Numbered from the stretch's first letter, positions 23,474-36,086 are shown. The stretch: DNA of 64,000 nt from Taenia hydatigena (GCA_036345935.2 JADWOT020000001.1:11908623-11972622); one strand, 5' to 3'. The notes: a model not told the origin generated them from the letters alone. A program made the numbers and translations.

Positions 23474-26415
23474 TCACAGGTCTTTACTACGCTCTACAGC
23501 TTTTGAAATCTTTTCCCAAATTTCTATGTGACCAAGATCATTGGCGATTGACAAAGCTGTTCCATTTTTTCGATACTTTGCATTCACGTCGGCTCCCAAA
23601 AACAAAGCACCAAAAAGCAGATTAATAGGACCCTAGTAAGGTAGGGATAACGATGTTTAAACGGTTGGAGAGAGAATTAAGAAAGATTATGTCCATAACC
23701 AGGCAACTATAAGCACGGCATTTATGAATCATTGACTTTAAAGGTGTAAAAGATTAAGTTCGACTTTAAGAGATCAGTTATTTACAATAAATGACCACGG
23801 CAAACGCCTTCATCCGGCGAAAACTCAACCACTTACCGGCAGCCAGGAGGCACTCGACCATGTTGGCGTCCCCGACTTTGACGGCCAGCATAAGTGGCGT
23901 GAGGCCCTTTCTGTCTCGTTGCTCAATATTGGCTCCATTCGAGATAAAGTATTGGAGAACAGGCACGCGACGTCCACAAATCGCTGCGAAAATAGGTGGT
24001 TTCATGCAGGAGACGCATCGGTTGATGTCAGCTCCATGCAGGAGCAACAGTCGTATCAGCAGAATGTGGCCGTTCAAGGCAGCTTGCTCGAGTGCGATTT
24101 GCAGACATCTGCTTCGCGAAGCCGAGGGACAATTTGTCTCCAAAATGAACTTTGCCGTTTCATAGTCACCCTAGTTGTAGGAAATGCAATTACAGGTATG
24201 ATGCATCATCAGGTGGTTAGCCCAATTTTCGGGATCGTGCTATGGGTAAAATTGCCTTCATAGGCAATCGTATAATGAGTAAGAAGTAAATAATGTCTCT
24301 ATTAATTTATGTAGACAAATGCAGAACACGCACTTTGGCACTAGCAAGCGTGAGCGCGGCTTGGTCTCTTTTATCCAGTCTGTAGCCTTCACCGACACCA
24401 TGGAAAATAAGGCGTCGAACAACCTTTGTGCGCCTGTAGTGAACAGCTCGGCTTAAAGGGGTTTCATTATATACATTCGCCGCATCAATGCGACTTCCAC
24501 GATTCAGAAGCATTTTTACGAGCGGCAGGTGACCTTTGGTGGCTGCACAATGAAGCGCAGTGTTCATGTTTTCGTCGGTACAAGAGACCGGCATGCCATA
24601 TTCAAGGAGGGCCTGCAGTGCTTCTCGATGACATTTATGCACTGCTACATGAAGAGGAAGACACAATGAACTCCCGTCACTTCCGCTAGCATCCGCCTAG
24701 GAGTGAGAAATGAGCATTGTCTTGACTTAATAATCCTTGCAGTGCCCCGATGTTATGGTACTGCCAAGCAAATTTAAGGCGTAAACACACAGAGCATGAT
24801 ATGCTTTGGTTTGGCCCCAGTATAGGCCCCTATGTGCTTAAATCGTTAAAAGTTGCCTCTGTGATTTGGTGAAGTGCAAAAAAACGAGGCCTATGGACAG
24901 GACATGATCAGTAGTGTAGAGCTTTAAAGGCTACGAAATCTGGCTTACATCGCATTCCAACAGACGTTTTATGGCAACGATATTATTGTGTAATACGGCT
25001 TGGAAGAGAGGTTGCTGCTCATCATCTTCCTCTCGCTCAACTCCAATATCGTCTAGTCCATGCGATTCCTGCATTAGTTGAATTTACTCCAAATTTAATA
25101 ATAATGCAATGCAAGTGACGACTTTAAAATGTATGCACGTCGGTGTCGTACTTCTGAAACTATGTGGAATCTATAAGTGCTGCAGTTTATCAATATAGGA
25201 AAATGTAAGCATTAACAGATAATGCCGCATGTTGTGTTAGAAAAGGGACCAGCTAGGCCTAAACACACAAATATTATACTTGCTTAGTTTGCGTAATGAT
25301 GCTGATCGCAAAGCGAAAAGTCTCGCACGCTGCAGCACAAGCAGCAACAAGTGCGGGTTCATTTACATCACTTGGCAGAAGTTCTTCAGTGGCATCTTGA
25401 GAAAGCAAGTATTGCACAGCATCAGATTGACCATGCCTGCGGGCTTCCACCAGCGGTGTTCGCCGGCTAATGTTTGTCACAGCGGTGGCGCTGCCTGATT
25501 GGTAGAGCACAGTGACAGCAGCCAAGTCGCCTAATCTTGCTGCCCAGTGAAGAGGAGTGTTGACGTGGTGGTCACGCAAGTTGACATAGGCTCCCTTTTG
25601 AAGAAGGAGATTCATCATTTCTACATTGCCTCTCTTTGCAGCTTCGATGAGCGGAGTTGTCACAGGATCCTCTGAGTGTATATTAGGATTAGCCTGAAAG
25701 TTGAAGTAGTGTTAATGCAAGTATTTTGATAATTTGATGCAGTAAAATTTAAACTTCTCCTTGTATATGATAGCGAAATTAGAGCTTTGAATAAAAGCAA
25801 TGTCGCTGAGCATCTATTTTGGAAGCAAAGCCTTGATCCTGCTTTTTAGCTATGCAGGCATTAGGCTTAGACTTGGGTAAATGCGCAATTTGATCGCCGT
25901 CAGCCATGCCAGTCAAGCAAACAACAATGGCTTAGATAGACGATGGCGCCATAAAAATAACGCACGCCTTCTTCCAGTAGTTGTCTAGCAACTTCGAGCA
26001 TGTTGTTGTGCACAGCTTGAGACAAAGTCATTCGTGCAGTAGCACTTCTTGATGGACCAGCAATCAGTTTGATTTTCTTCAAAGACAGAAGCAAATGGGC
26101 ATTCAATAAAATCTTGACAGCGATATCTGCACCACAGAAATCCAGTTTGAGGCGGAGTAAATAATGAAAAGCTTAGCGCATTTAATAAACAATTCTCAAT
26201 TATTTTTAGGCTGTTGACCATAAAGTATTTGGCAAAAAACTACTCTAGATAAGGTTCCGTTTAAATAATTCTGTACCGAGGTTAAAGGGCATGGCGCCAC
26301 TGCACATTGCACATGTGTTCAAAATATGACAAGCTATTAAAGTGATAGAGCTGCCAGTTGAGAATGTAAGGCCTTCTGCAAGGCGGCTGTTTGTACGCAC
26401 CTTGAACTCACTCAT
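23474..26415 (-). CDS. Ankyrin-repeat protein, seven exons, about 491 aa
   Basis: Exons, 5' to 3' on the minus strand: 26415-26401 (MSEFK), 26076-25966, 25693-25280, 25068-24949, 24696-24334, 24170-23837 and 23592-23474 (stop TGA). Borders are GT..AG, with donors GTGCGT (three), GTATAA, GTAAGC and GTAAGT. All joins keep phase. The joins rebuild repeats: LLEEG/ANPN, LLECD/ADASG and LASAK/GDYETAKFIL. The product is nearly all ankyrin repeats, about 11-12, with hallmark segments TTPLIEAAKRGN, NTPLHWAARLGD, NTALHCAATKGH, LTPLMLAVKVGD and GTALSIANDLGH. An acidic linker (EREEDDE) lies near residue 190. Ankyrin stacks bind other proteins; the partner cannot be told. No signal peptide, membrane segment or second domain is seen. 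The first exon is short and its choice rests on the GTGCGT donor and phase. The last acceptor (gggag at 23593-23597) is the weakest: it gives LLAAADVN where LLAAGADVN is expected. No AATAAA is visible shortly after the stop. Confidence 0.85.
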
Positions 26416-26598
26416 CTTTGATAAGCCGTTCTCACGAAAAAAACTGACTAAAGTTTCAGTCGCTTAAAGCATATTCTTCAAGGTGACTTCAAATATTCCA
26501 AGTAAAACAAACTACGGTGAGAATTTTCGGCTAATTTTCAATGCGAAATTGGCAGAAGTTCATTTGTGAGTGCCACAATATTTCTCACAAAGCAAAAT

Positions 26599-26847
26599 AA
26601 AATGATTTTACTGATGAAAATCTGGCAACGAATGAGCTATGCATTATCAACTAATGGAGCAAAGTCGTCCATGCGACTGTTTAAGAGGGTGAAGTATCAC
26701 CCATTTATAGGCGCTTTGATGGTTACATTCCGAATCATGAACGGGTACTTTGTCTTTAGTTGTATCAACTGTCTGTTAAAATGGTTTATCTTGTGGTCGG
26801 TAGTTGGTTCAATTATCTTTATATTTTCCGCTGGTATTAGGCAATGA
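26599..26847 (+). CDS. Candidate small membrane protein ORF
   Basis: An ATG-initiated frame starts MILLMKIWQRMSYAL and has two hydrophobic segments near its end (YFVFSCINCLLKWF and WSVVGSIIFIF). It lies about 180 bp upstream of the ankyrin gene's first exon, on the opposite strand. It is ordinary in length for a chance ORF in AT-rich DNA and is reported only as a possibility. Confidence 0.15.
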   Translation, partial: KMILLMKIWQRMSYALSTNGAKSSMRLFKRVKYHPFIGALMVTFRIMNGYFVFSCINCLLKWFILWSVVGSIIFIFSAGIRQ

Positions 26848-28302
26848 GTTTTGACGCAAACAAAGTTAATGATGCTAGCAGAACGTGATTGCAAAGTAGT
26901 GCTTGTGCAAATATATTTTAGTAGTGATTCAATTTTGCTGTAATACAGCGCGCTCTAATTTCCACTGGAAGGCTAAGCTAATTTGATGATGGTACTCTTC
27001 GTTAGTGTCGTTTTAACCGAGGCATGCCGGACAGATCTACGCGTGTTTAGAAAACGCTTCATCGTCAGAGGAGTTGACGGCCGTTCCCCAACGAGTTTCA
27101 TTTTCACCGACTGCCTCTGCTTCAAAAGATACAAGCAAACAAGCGTTTTATAACTGACTTTAGAGGTCATTCAAGAGGAGTCTTCAACGTGGCATCTCAC
27201 TACTGAATCAGTGAGACAAAAATTTTTTCTCGTTAAAATAAATTGTCAAACCGGCAGATGGGCGAATAAATTAAGCCAACAAAGAGTGTGATTTTGTTTT
27301 GATAAAACTGCAACGAACTTAGAAACCGATAACATTATCTTGCTCAAAAACGCTCAAACATGAATAGGTTACATCGGAGTATACTGATCCTTTGACTTAG
27401 ATCCAATTTTCTGCGATTTTCATCTGCACTACACATTGACGCATCAAAATTGTGCGTTTCTCATTATTATATGCCCTTGCGTTAAAGTATTGAATAGTTA
27501 AGTCTGACAAAGCATGCAATCGATTTATTCGTTTACTAAATGAACTTTTTAAAAACTTTCATGCTCCTCTGATACACTTGTTGAACTCACACCGAAATCA
27601 TAAAAGCAATCTACGCAATGATGAGATGGCACGTATTAAAGATTTCACCCAATAGACGAATTTCTACAAATTAATAACACATCGTGCAACCAAATGGCCT
27701 TCTATTACCTTGTTTTAGGCATCGGGTCTTCGGTTTGGCTTTCACCACTGCAATCGCAAAATTGTGGCCTAGTTAAGGCTTATCATGGAATGCTCACTGA
27801 GCATCGTTTTGATAGCGTCAGCGTTGTATTATAAGCGTTGAAGTGTGGCGTGCATTGGTGCAATGACGAAGGGAAACGGAAAAGTAAGCTACCACGCTTT
27901 AGCATATTTTCAGTCGGCGCGTCCTCAGTAAGTGGGCTGCTATTGCTCGCTGCAACAACTTAGTATCGCCTAGCTTCATGTCTTCCCTGCGAAAAATGTT
28001 TGACGTACAGTTTTTGAAAGGCATCGGGTGCACCTGAGTGGTCATGCCTCTGGGCGAAAATGTAATGATGATAGATTCTGTAACATGTATTTTTATGAAG
28101 TACTGCAGTTGTACAAAAAGAGCTTCAGTCTATTTAAATGTCAAAGCGAATTTCTTTAGTGGAAAAAAGGGACAACTGTCGCATAGAATATCGCCCAGTG
28201 ATTCCACATAAACTTAGACCTTAATAAGTTTCCGACATTTTGCGGAGGAAAGCAGTAAAGCGATTTCGGGACTGTCTATCAGCTTGCACATCTCCCTTAT
28301 AG

Positions 28303-28556
28303 ACGATTGCAGTGATCAAAGAGGCTTTAAAGCTGGCATTCGTTGGAACGCCACGAAATGACACAGGTGAAACAGAAGGTTGCATAAACATGACTGATAA
28401 GTATTGTAATGTGGTTGATCCTAAGAATATTGAAACTGTCAGTGCATGTAACCGTTATTGCTGGAGGAAAGGGACTGGACTCGCCGTGGAAGGAAGTTAT
28501 TGCGAAACAACGATCCAATCGTGCACGATATGTTATCACCCAAATCACATGGCTAA
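28303..28556 (+). CDS. Cysteine-rich exon of an unknown extracellular-type protein
   Basis: An open frame of 84 codons is bounded by an acceptor (catctcccttatag) and a perfect GTAAGT donor at 28557-28562, ending in phase 2. The peptide has seven cysteines between residues about 27 and 78: EGCIN, DKYCN, SACN, RYCW, SYCE, QSC and TICY. Two N-glycosylation sequons, NDT and NMT, precede or overlap the first of these. This composition fits a disulphide-bonded extracellular domain. I do not recognise the family; the spacing does not match Kunitz, EGF or a clear Ly6 pattern. There is no start ATG or signal peptide in the exon. A possible short leader, MTKGNGK followed by a GTAAGC donor near 27865-27885, is in phase but weak. 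Neighbouring exons were not found. Confidence 0.4.
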
Positions 28557-30595
28557 GTAAGTGACAACAAAAATGAGGGCCGTTATAGGGAAACAAAGTT
28601 TAACAAGCAGATATAGGTCGAGAGTGCCTAAGTAACTTATAGTAATTACAGCATTAGTAAAACTGCTTGGTTACGATCTACATAACCTAATGTATTGCCA
28701 AGGGATTTGGGAAATAAAATGTGCCCAAAGAAGGGTATGATCAGCACTTAATTATTGAACTTTAACGTGGATTCTCCATTGTGGTTTTAATCGTGATGGC
28801 ATTTGCAGCAAAAGGAAAAAGATCATACCTTTAGAAACCAAAAAAATTAATGCTTCTCGAGCGAATGCCAATGCATAACTGTGCATTTGTAATGGGGCGA
28901 TTTTTACCATGTATCCATACTCTTCATTGTGAACGGCAATTTATTCTTCCGGCCTAGTCATGCACTCAAAAATCCTTGAATTAACAATTTGCTTACTTTT
29001 TAGCGCAGTCTATCAGCAAATGATTACCACCAAAATGCATTTTAGGCTATAAATAGTCTAGGTGAGAGTAAGGCTGGGACGCCTCACGCGTTTAGCCATT
29101 TCCATTTCCCATAGTTGAATTCAATGCACTCACACATCACACGTGCAGGCAAGCTCTGACCCAAAAATACCCTCAACACATAATGAAGCAGAATGAGAAT
29201 TCGAGCTACAACCAAGAGTATGGTAGAAGTCTGTTGTTATCATACACGCAGTTATCATTGTGGCTGAAGCTTCATATTGACTAGCATTTTTCGTTTCTGA
29301 TTTATGGATTTAATAAATTTAAACGCGATCAAATGTAAGCTTGGTCGGCAAAATGGGGCCATTTATTCATCCTCCAAGCAAATCCTGCATTCAAGCTTGA
29401 GCACTGCAAGATCTTTCCTTTATCACTAACTAAAACGAACGAAGTGAAGATGCATACGTTTGAGCCAGCGTTTGCTAGAAAGCTATGAGGTGGCTCGAGA
29501 AAGGAAAAATAAACACTTTACAGCTCAACTCCTACTCAACTTCATTTACTTAGCTCTAAATGCCCTTGATCACCACTTAAAACTAGCAAAAGTGGGATTG
29601 TGTTTGCGGACTTTTGCACTGCTCAGCTATGCATGAAAGTTAATTCGAGGTACCATCGATTGCGGGTCCAGTTGTATGCTGGCGTTGGCTAAATTGCACT
29701 AAGGAGCATGCAAGCTGAGTGAGTTCAGAAAATGCTTGTTTTTAGCTCTAGGAAAGTCTGAATCCCCTCATACTTTAAAGAACGAAAAGCATGTATTTTT
29801 ATAGTGCCTACCCTCACAGCTTGAGTGGTAGCTTAGGTTAACAATGCAAAAAATCCGACTAAAGTGACGGATCGGCAATGCCGGTCATTTGAGTAAGCTC
29901 AATATTACGAAGTGTTTGCGCATTGGTGCGCCTTCTTAAAGCGGGTGTTGTACACACTGGCCTTCTAGTAATAAAGTGAACATGCAAATTTGAGTAGAAT
30001 GGTTCGCGAAATCCCACGATAGAGTAAAATCACACCTGTTTAATTGATCACCCAGCGACAGGCAGATAGACCGGATACGTCAACGTACGCTGGCCATCCA
30101 ACTGGAATAATAGGCTGTACAAAGAAGTCGGAGTTAATGAGTGGGCCTTACCGAACCAGTTTTGGTCTCTTTTATCAAGAGTTCTGCTGAAGTGAACTTA
30201 ATGTGGCAGCAAGGTCAAGATACAATGCTTTGATGCCGAAAACAGCCGATAGGATGAATCACCAATATTCATATGTGCAGTAACCAAATCTAACCACGAA
30301 ATAACATCATATAATAAGTCCGAGTAAAAGAAGTAACACAAGCTTTTGTATGGCATCAAAAAGATGCTGTTTAACTAGCAACCCTTAAAACATGCATGAA
30401 CCCTACAGTAAGGAATGCAAGAGGGGTTGACACCTTCAACCCTTTCGCCCTTAGTGTCCACTTCGCTATAGTCTGCCATCACAAAGGTATCGATAATATC
30501 GCGGCAAAATTGATCTGTAACGTTGAATGCATCAACGCCTTCATGCCTTTGTGCTTAAAAGGTAACAACCAGCCCAAGTGATTTTTAGTCAATAA

Positions 30596-30751
30596 TGGTG
30601 TTGCTAGTTGTCCGAATCAGTGAAGTTTATCTCTTGCAGCCTTTGTGGAGTCTTTCAGCACTGTCCACTCTATACATGCATGAATGCGGGGTATTATTTC
30701 CTTTTGCCAAAGCTCTTGCTTTAGGGTTGTTTCATTTTTTTCTCTTAATGA
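30596..30751 (+). CDS. Candidate hydrophobic first exon
   Basis: An ATG-initiated frame (MVLLVVRISEVYLLQPLW at its start) runs through two hydrophobic stretches to a GTAAGTATTT donor, leaving one base of a split codon. It could be the leader exon of a membrane or secreted protein. An internal acceptor-like run, ttatctcttgcag near 30637, is an alternative exon start. No downstream partner exon was identified, so this remains a weak call. Confidence 0.2.
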
Positions 30752-31361
30752 GTAAGTATTTAGTAATTTTCTGGCTTAGTGCATAATCAGGATAAGTGTC
30801 TCCTATCGATAACAATTTGTGCGCAGTAGAGGTCAGAAAACGGAAATAGGATTGCTGCTGCATTATTTGAATGCAATACTATCCGCAGATAAAACTACCA
30901 AGCGTGTACGTCTTCAAAGATGATGTAGAAAAAACCACCCTCCTTTGAGTTAGCCAAGACTTCTATAAAGCATGCGTCTAAAACCAAACTGCGGTTTTTA
31001 AATGCGGTCGCCTTGACATTTGGTGCCTTAAAACACTAGTAATGTCCACCAAAATGCGCCTGTTGCAGCTTTGATGATAGCGTTCAATCTAGGTCTAGCC
31101 TATTCTTCGTTAAATTTAATTCCCAACTTTTGTTATTTGAGGCTAAGTCGAATATATTTCATCGCATCTTCGTTGTTCCTTTACCGCGACCTCCCCACAT
31201 GAGTGCTAATGGCTCAAATAGGTGACACCTTTTAGTGGGAAAAGTCACGCTAAACTAAGAATGATAAGATTAATTATTGATAATTCTTGCAGTAGCGTTG
31301 AAAAACCGACCCAAAAAAATGGTTTTTCCTTGTAGGACGCATGTTTGGTGCTTGACGTCGT

Positions 31362-31865
31362 ATGGCGAGGATGATGCATGGCTTGCTGCTTCTTACGCAA
31401 CTGTGGGTACTCTTAGCCTTTCACATAGGTTGGTCTCTCCCTGATACTCTTTTGGTGATATTGGATGCAGGATTTTTGGTTCGCTGCTGTTGTCTTTAAC
31501 GCCATGGAGAGCAGTCACCATCGGTGGCATATGTGGTACCCAACGTCCCATCATCACTGTCAAATTTCGCTAGCGTAGCGATCTATCCACCTACCCGGGG
31601 CTCGTCTTAAAGGTGCATCCATACCCGTTAAGTTCGCACAATGATTGCCTTCCTACTTTCTGCCTCTGATTGCTCTCTTGCTTTGTGTGTAGCGGCCACT
31701 ACATCAGCAAGGCTGCGCATTGACTTGGTTAGGTCAAACTTGTTTTTCCTTCCTGCTTCAGCCCTTTTAGCTCCTCATCCAAAGGAGTATTTTGCCTGTG
31801 ACGATCCCTTTTTTGACTTCAATCAGGAAGGCAAATACCGTTGCGTAAAGAAGGACTTGCTGTGA
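31362..31865 (+). CDS. Small secreted peptide gene, two exons, 56 aa
   Basis: Exon 1 (31362-31428) starts at an ATG with an in-frame TGA just upstream. It encodes a textbook signal peptide: basic start MARMMHG, then core LLLLTQLWVLLAFHI. It ends with a split codon at the donor ATAG/GTTGGT. Exon 2 (31762-31865) follows a strong pyrimidine tract and CAG (ttccttcctgcttcag). It completes the codon as Ala and encodes about 33 residues, including PKEYFACDDPFF, two cysteines 15 apart and a basic tail VKKDLL before TGA. The intron is 333 nt and its phase matches exactly. Mature length is about 35 residues with one possible disulphide. I do not recognise the family. Signal-peptide-exon plus mature-exon architecture is common for small secreted proteins of parasitic flatworms. 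This is inferred from sequence only. Confidence 0.45.
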
Positions 31866-32882
31866 ATGATAACAATAGGGGATATTAATGCACCGAGTGA
31901 ATAGAACTATAGACCAACCCTAACTTAGGGAGAGGTAGCAAGAGTAACGTCCAAGGAAGGGCTTGCTAAGCAAACTTGTAGGCGGCGTTCGCCGATGCAG
32001 GAAACAAGCATAACCCTTCGCTATCCAAGAAGGCTATGCTGTTAACACACAAGTTTGCTTTAGTTATATAATAAAATGCTAATTTACAGAATCCATCATG
32101 GGACACCAAAATGAAGGGCAGAATAAGGGAAAGCCTTCAGTCTTAAGCCGCAATCTGCTTCTCAATACTCATGGGCTTGTTTGCGATTGTTCACGAATTC
32201 ACTCAAGTAGCAGCCGCACTGATGCGATGCATATCAAAGCCACAGAATTTTAGAAAATAAAGCAAAATTAGTAAAGGATTGGTGAATGTTTATGCGGAAG
32301 ACTCTCATTGTCAAAGGAACACGCAAAAAAGGTCAGCAGTATTGGCGTGGTAACTAAAAAATCTGCGTTATCAAAATGTAAGGAGGCGCAAATGTGGACG
32401 GACGGTTTCGGTGAAACAAAATTCTGAGGTTAAGAGAAGGATGATACATCTGCTTGCACGCAAGTCCCAGTTTCATGGATACAGAGTGGCGCATTCCTTT
32501 AAGGATAAAAATGCTAATGCTTTCGCAAAATCAATGTTGTCATAATTGGTGCCTTAACATGCATCGACGGGGTTTACAAATGTCAAGGACCAGTCCAACC
32601 ACCACTAATAACAACGACAATGGGAGACACTGGCAGCGCATTGAAGAAATAGTGTGTGTAATTATTGATAGAGCTAGTCGCATACCTGTACAAAAGACTT
32701 AAAGAACTGCTTCTTCAAAAAGTTTAAAATAATCTCTTGTCTGACGATGAGAGGCCGCATAACTAGTGCGATTCGAATTAAACTTTAGTGAGAAGAAGCA
32801 CAATCATTTGCAGGTTTGAAAAATTGGCTGCGCTGAACGTTAAGGCTACTGTCGGCGGTTGATTTAGACTGCCATGAAATAT

Positions 32883-33051
32883 TCAAGAAGTGGTGACTAA
32901 TGGTTTTACACCAAAGTCTTCCGAGTATTCATAAAACAGACGGAATACCGATGTAAAAGTGAAGCTAGGGATTGCTTTAAAAGAAAAGCCTAGTGTGCAC
33001 CCCATGTATGTGTTTGTTTCTTCCTCACTGGGACCCCAAATATTGGTTATG
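32883..33051 (-). CDS. Candidate terminal exon, unknown protein
   Basis: A very strong acceptor (agattttttttcag) opens a frame that runs 55 codons to TGA. The peptide includes NIWGPSEEETNTYMG, then an aromatic-rich stretch with FSFKAIPSF and RLFYEYSEDFG. The same frame also extends upstream to an ATG at 33081-33083, so a 66-residue intronless ORF is the alternative. No upstream exon was found and no family is recognised. Confidence 0.25.
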
Positions 33052-35381
33052 CTGAAAAAAAATCTCTTTAAAGTCACACGCATCCTCCTTATGTACTTAA
33101 CAGTAGCAATCCTTTGCTGAAATCGCTTAAGTAGTGATTTTATTTGGATCGCGTTTCCAGCTCATTGCCATCATCATGCCACAGCGTTTGTGCACTTATG
33201 CCTGATCGCGGGTGCCATCTCTTCTACAAAATGTTTTAATGCATCCGTCACGTACAGCACGAAGCGCATCGCTCCAGCGGTACAAATAATCGCAAAATAA
33301 CAGTGCGGAGGTGACTTGCAATTCAGCACAGTCATGACCTCAGTGGGATGATTCCCCTCTACTTTTGAGTTGTAGCAAGCAAATTTTATGCTGATCGATC
33401 GTTTTTATTTAGGACCACAGTTTAAATTAATGGATTTGCTCCATATTTCACATATCATCAAAGTGTTCTGTTTTAAGCCAAAGCCTTCCATGAGATCCAA
33501 GTTAAAGGGCATCTGTTATTTTATCTTTATGTCAATCTGAGGAAGTTGAAAATCTGTTAGAAACAAAATATCGTTCATTCAGTGGATTTTAATTCTTTCG
33601 AACAAAACTATTACCTAAGCATGACATAAATCACAGTTCTCGTCCGATGGGGAAGAAGGGCGCGCGCCGAAAGCCGTTTAAGGTCCTACCCGCTCATATC
33701 CCTTGCCCGTTCAGACTCTTCCGCCTACAGCTTCGCTACTTCTTTTTACTTGCCTTCTTTTTACACCCACCTCTTCTTTACGTATATCTTGCACAAATTT
33801 TCATGCCCACTTCTTTATTTTCCCCTCCTTCAAGTAGTAGCATTAGCGGTGTGGGGCTATTTCGGTAAATAAATGCACTTATTTTTATGAAAAGGTTATT
33901 GATGCAATGGAGTAATCAAGCACTTTGCTGTGGTAAATCCGTTGAAAGTGGGGTGGGAGAAGACGTGTTGTGTAAGCTGATCATCTCTTTTCTGTAGTGT
34001 ACTAAATGATTCATTCATTTAGACGTGTTTTCGGTAGTGGGTATGTGAGCCAAATTAAAGCAAGGCTATACAACACGTAGAGTCGTAGTGCTCTCTCTCC
34101 TTCTATTCGATATCATGATTATTTCCTTAGTTGGATTTTCGCGCATTTGACGTCAGCAATCGATTTTTCTTAATCCAATATGACCCTAATCTTTTTAAGA
34201 TAGACGAAGGCAGGAGGAGGATTATTGAATGGAAGCATTAATTAATATCAACATCAAGTTGATACTTTCCTCCGACTGCTGATTGTAGTGCGGTTGGGTT
34301 AAGGTTTTTGCTTCGACGTCGAGATGGGAACAAGATCTGTCATTTTCACACTAAAAAACAGGTTTTGTGAAGTCTCGTGGAAGTGAAGTACGAATGTTGA
34401 GCCAGCGTGTGTTCTAAGTTCAGCAGAGAGTCCACGTGATGTGATTTCCAGACAGGTGCCGATTCCTCCATGTTGGTTAACTTGCGAATGCTGATTTCTG
34501 GTTGGTTTTTGGCTTTTATTCTTGGCTTGATTTTTATGGCTGCCCCTTGTCATTGTGAAATGTTATCATCTGCTCAGTTGCTTTCTTCACATAATGCCTC
34601 TATACTCCGTCACCTATTCACCTTTGCTTCACTTTGACCCTACTTTTTATAAAGGCGAAAAATGCGATGCAGCAAAGGCAGTGATCGGCACCGCATTGTT
34701 AAACCTGCAATCCTCAACCACCTTGAGCCTCTTGCTGCAGCACTATCATCGCGACCACGAATTCGGACATCACTGACGGTCTGTCCGTGAGGTCATGGAT
34801 GCGGTCGCACAGGCTCTGGAGGTGGCAGAACTTGGTAAAATGTGGTTCTTGTTGCTTGTCGATGCTTTGGAGAGGGGGAAGAGGGGGACTTTGAGACTTG
34901 CTTTGTCCGAAATGTATGTGTCTCTTTCCCATAACATGTTTTGCTTGAATTAAATTGGACTATTTTTGCTAATCGGTAGTCGGTTTTAATTTAACATCAA
35001 AATATTTGTTTTCCTCCTTCGAGTCAGCTGAAAGCGGCTGAAGATTCTTGCCAGCTGGCTATTACCTCGATGCAGATTCAGGTTTTCCTTTGCCGGTGTT
35101 GTGTCTTAGGATCTGTGAGGCATCTGAAAGATCACTCTATGCATGATTTACCCTTTCAAAAATTAGTTAGCCTTATTGACTAAGAGTCAGAACTATCGAA
35201 ACTGGTGTTTGATTGTCGAATATGGATGATTGTATAGTACAACTCACTTGTGTTTAGGCAACGCAATCGGATGACTCAATTTGTCCGGATCTCTCAGTTC
35301 TCGTTTGAATACTTCGAGTTGCTCTGGTTCCGATTTCACCTTGCGGTTGTGATATAACCTGCTGTCAAAAATTCGTCAACC
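33052..35381. other. No supported gene
   Basis: Short frames only. A 73-codon plus-strand ATG frame at 33647-33868 (MGKKGARRKPFKVL at its start) ends at a possible GTAAAT donor but is pyrimidine-rich afterwards. The minus-strand frame at 34299-34553 may belong with the decayed region at 35.4-36.1 kb. Confidence 0.4.
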
Positions 35382-36086
35382 TTATGCAAACCATCTATCG
35401 CTTATGTGTTTAAAGTCAAAAAATATTTTCTCGCTTATCGTCTTCACTTTTGCCGTTACCAAGTAGTAGGGCGCTTTGTAATGCATCGGATGGTTGAAAG
35501 AGTTCGTGCGGTTTCTGGTGTAACCCGTTGCAGCACGTTGTGAATCACGTGCATCAGTATCGATGCGATGCTTCCTGCTGTTTGATGCTTTGATTTCTGT
35601 TACCTGTGGGTTGAAAGCGATGGGAATGTAATGCAATTCCAGGACTGAGGTAGAGGCCTGACATTCTTCGAACATTTTTGTATAGCGTTTGAATAGGTAT
35701 AGCAGGTAGCAGGCTTAAACAATTCGGATTGTGTGATGCTAGGCCATCCGAAGGACATCGCATTTGGGAGGACTCCCTATTTCGAGTGACAAAGAATAAC
35801 ATATGACTTTTGTCTGATCCCATCCGAGATTGATGTGTCAGCAGCGATGAGATAATTGGTTCACTCCTAAGCCGGCATCGAAGTGGTTGTCGTTGTGGAG
35901 GCTGGGCATACAACTGCCATTTACACGCCACGCAGTAGGATTGATAGGCCATGTAGTTGTTAGTCGTGCATCTCCTTCACGCTCATGTAGGGTGGATAGC
36001 TGCCCGAGTGATTGACTGCAAGAATGGCTTATGACGCGGAATGGCTTGTGTTGCCACGGTTGCCAAGCGATCAAAAATTTTATCAC
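35382..36086 (-). pseudogene. Possible decayed coding region, 35.4-36.1 kb
   Basis: One frame runs from 36086 to 35382 (235 codons) with three internal stops and protein-like segments (TTTWPINPTAWRVNGSCM; LGWDQTKVICYSLSLEIG; YTKMFEECQASTSVLELHY; FFDFKHISDRWF). A second frame, 35952-35554, is open for 132 codons from an ATG (MAYQSYCVACKWQLYAQPPQ at its start). They cannot both be coding. No catalytic motif is recognised. An old mobile-element gene is the likeliest explanation, but chance cannot be excluded. Confidence 0.2.

Noticed and set aside
26077..26126. Alternative upstream acceptor (ggtgcag) for ankyrin exon 2, adding residues before KIKLIAG
   Set aside because: It needs a phase that the MSEFK exon does not supply. 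The later acceptor (cttctgtctttgaag) has a better pyrimidine tract and matches phase.
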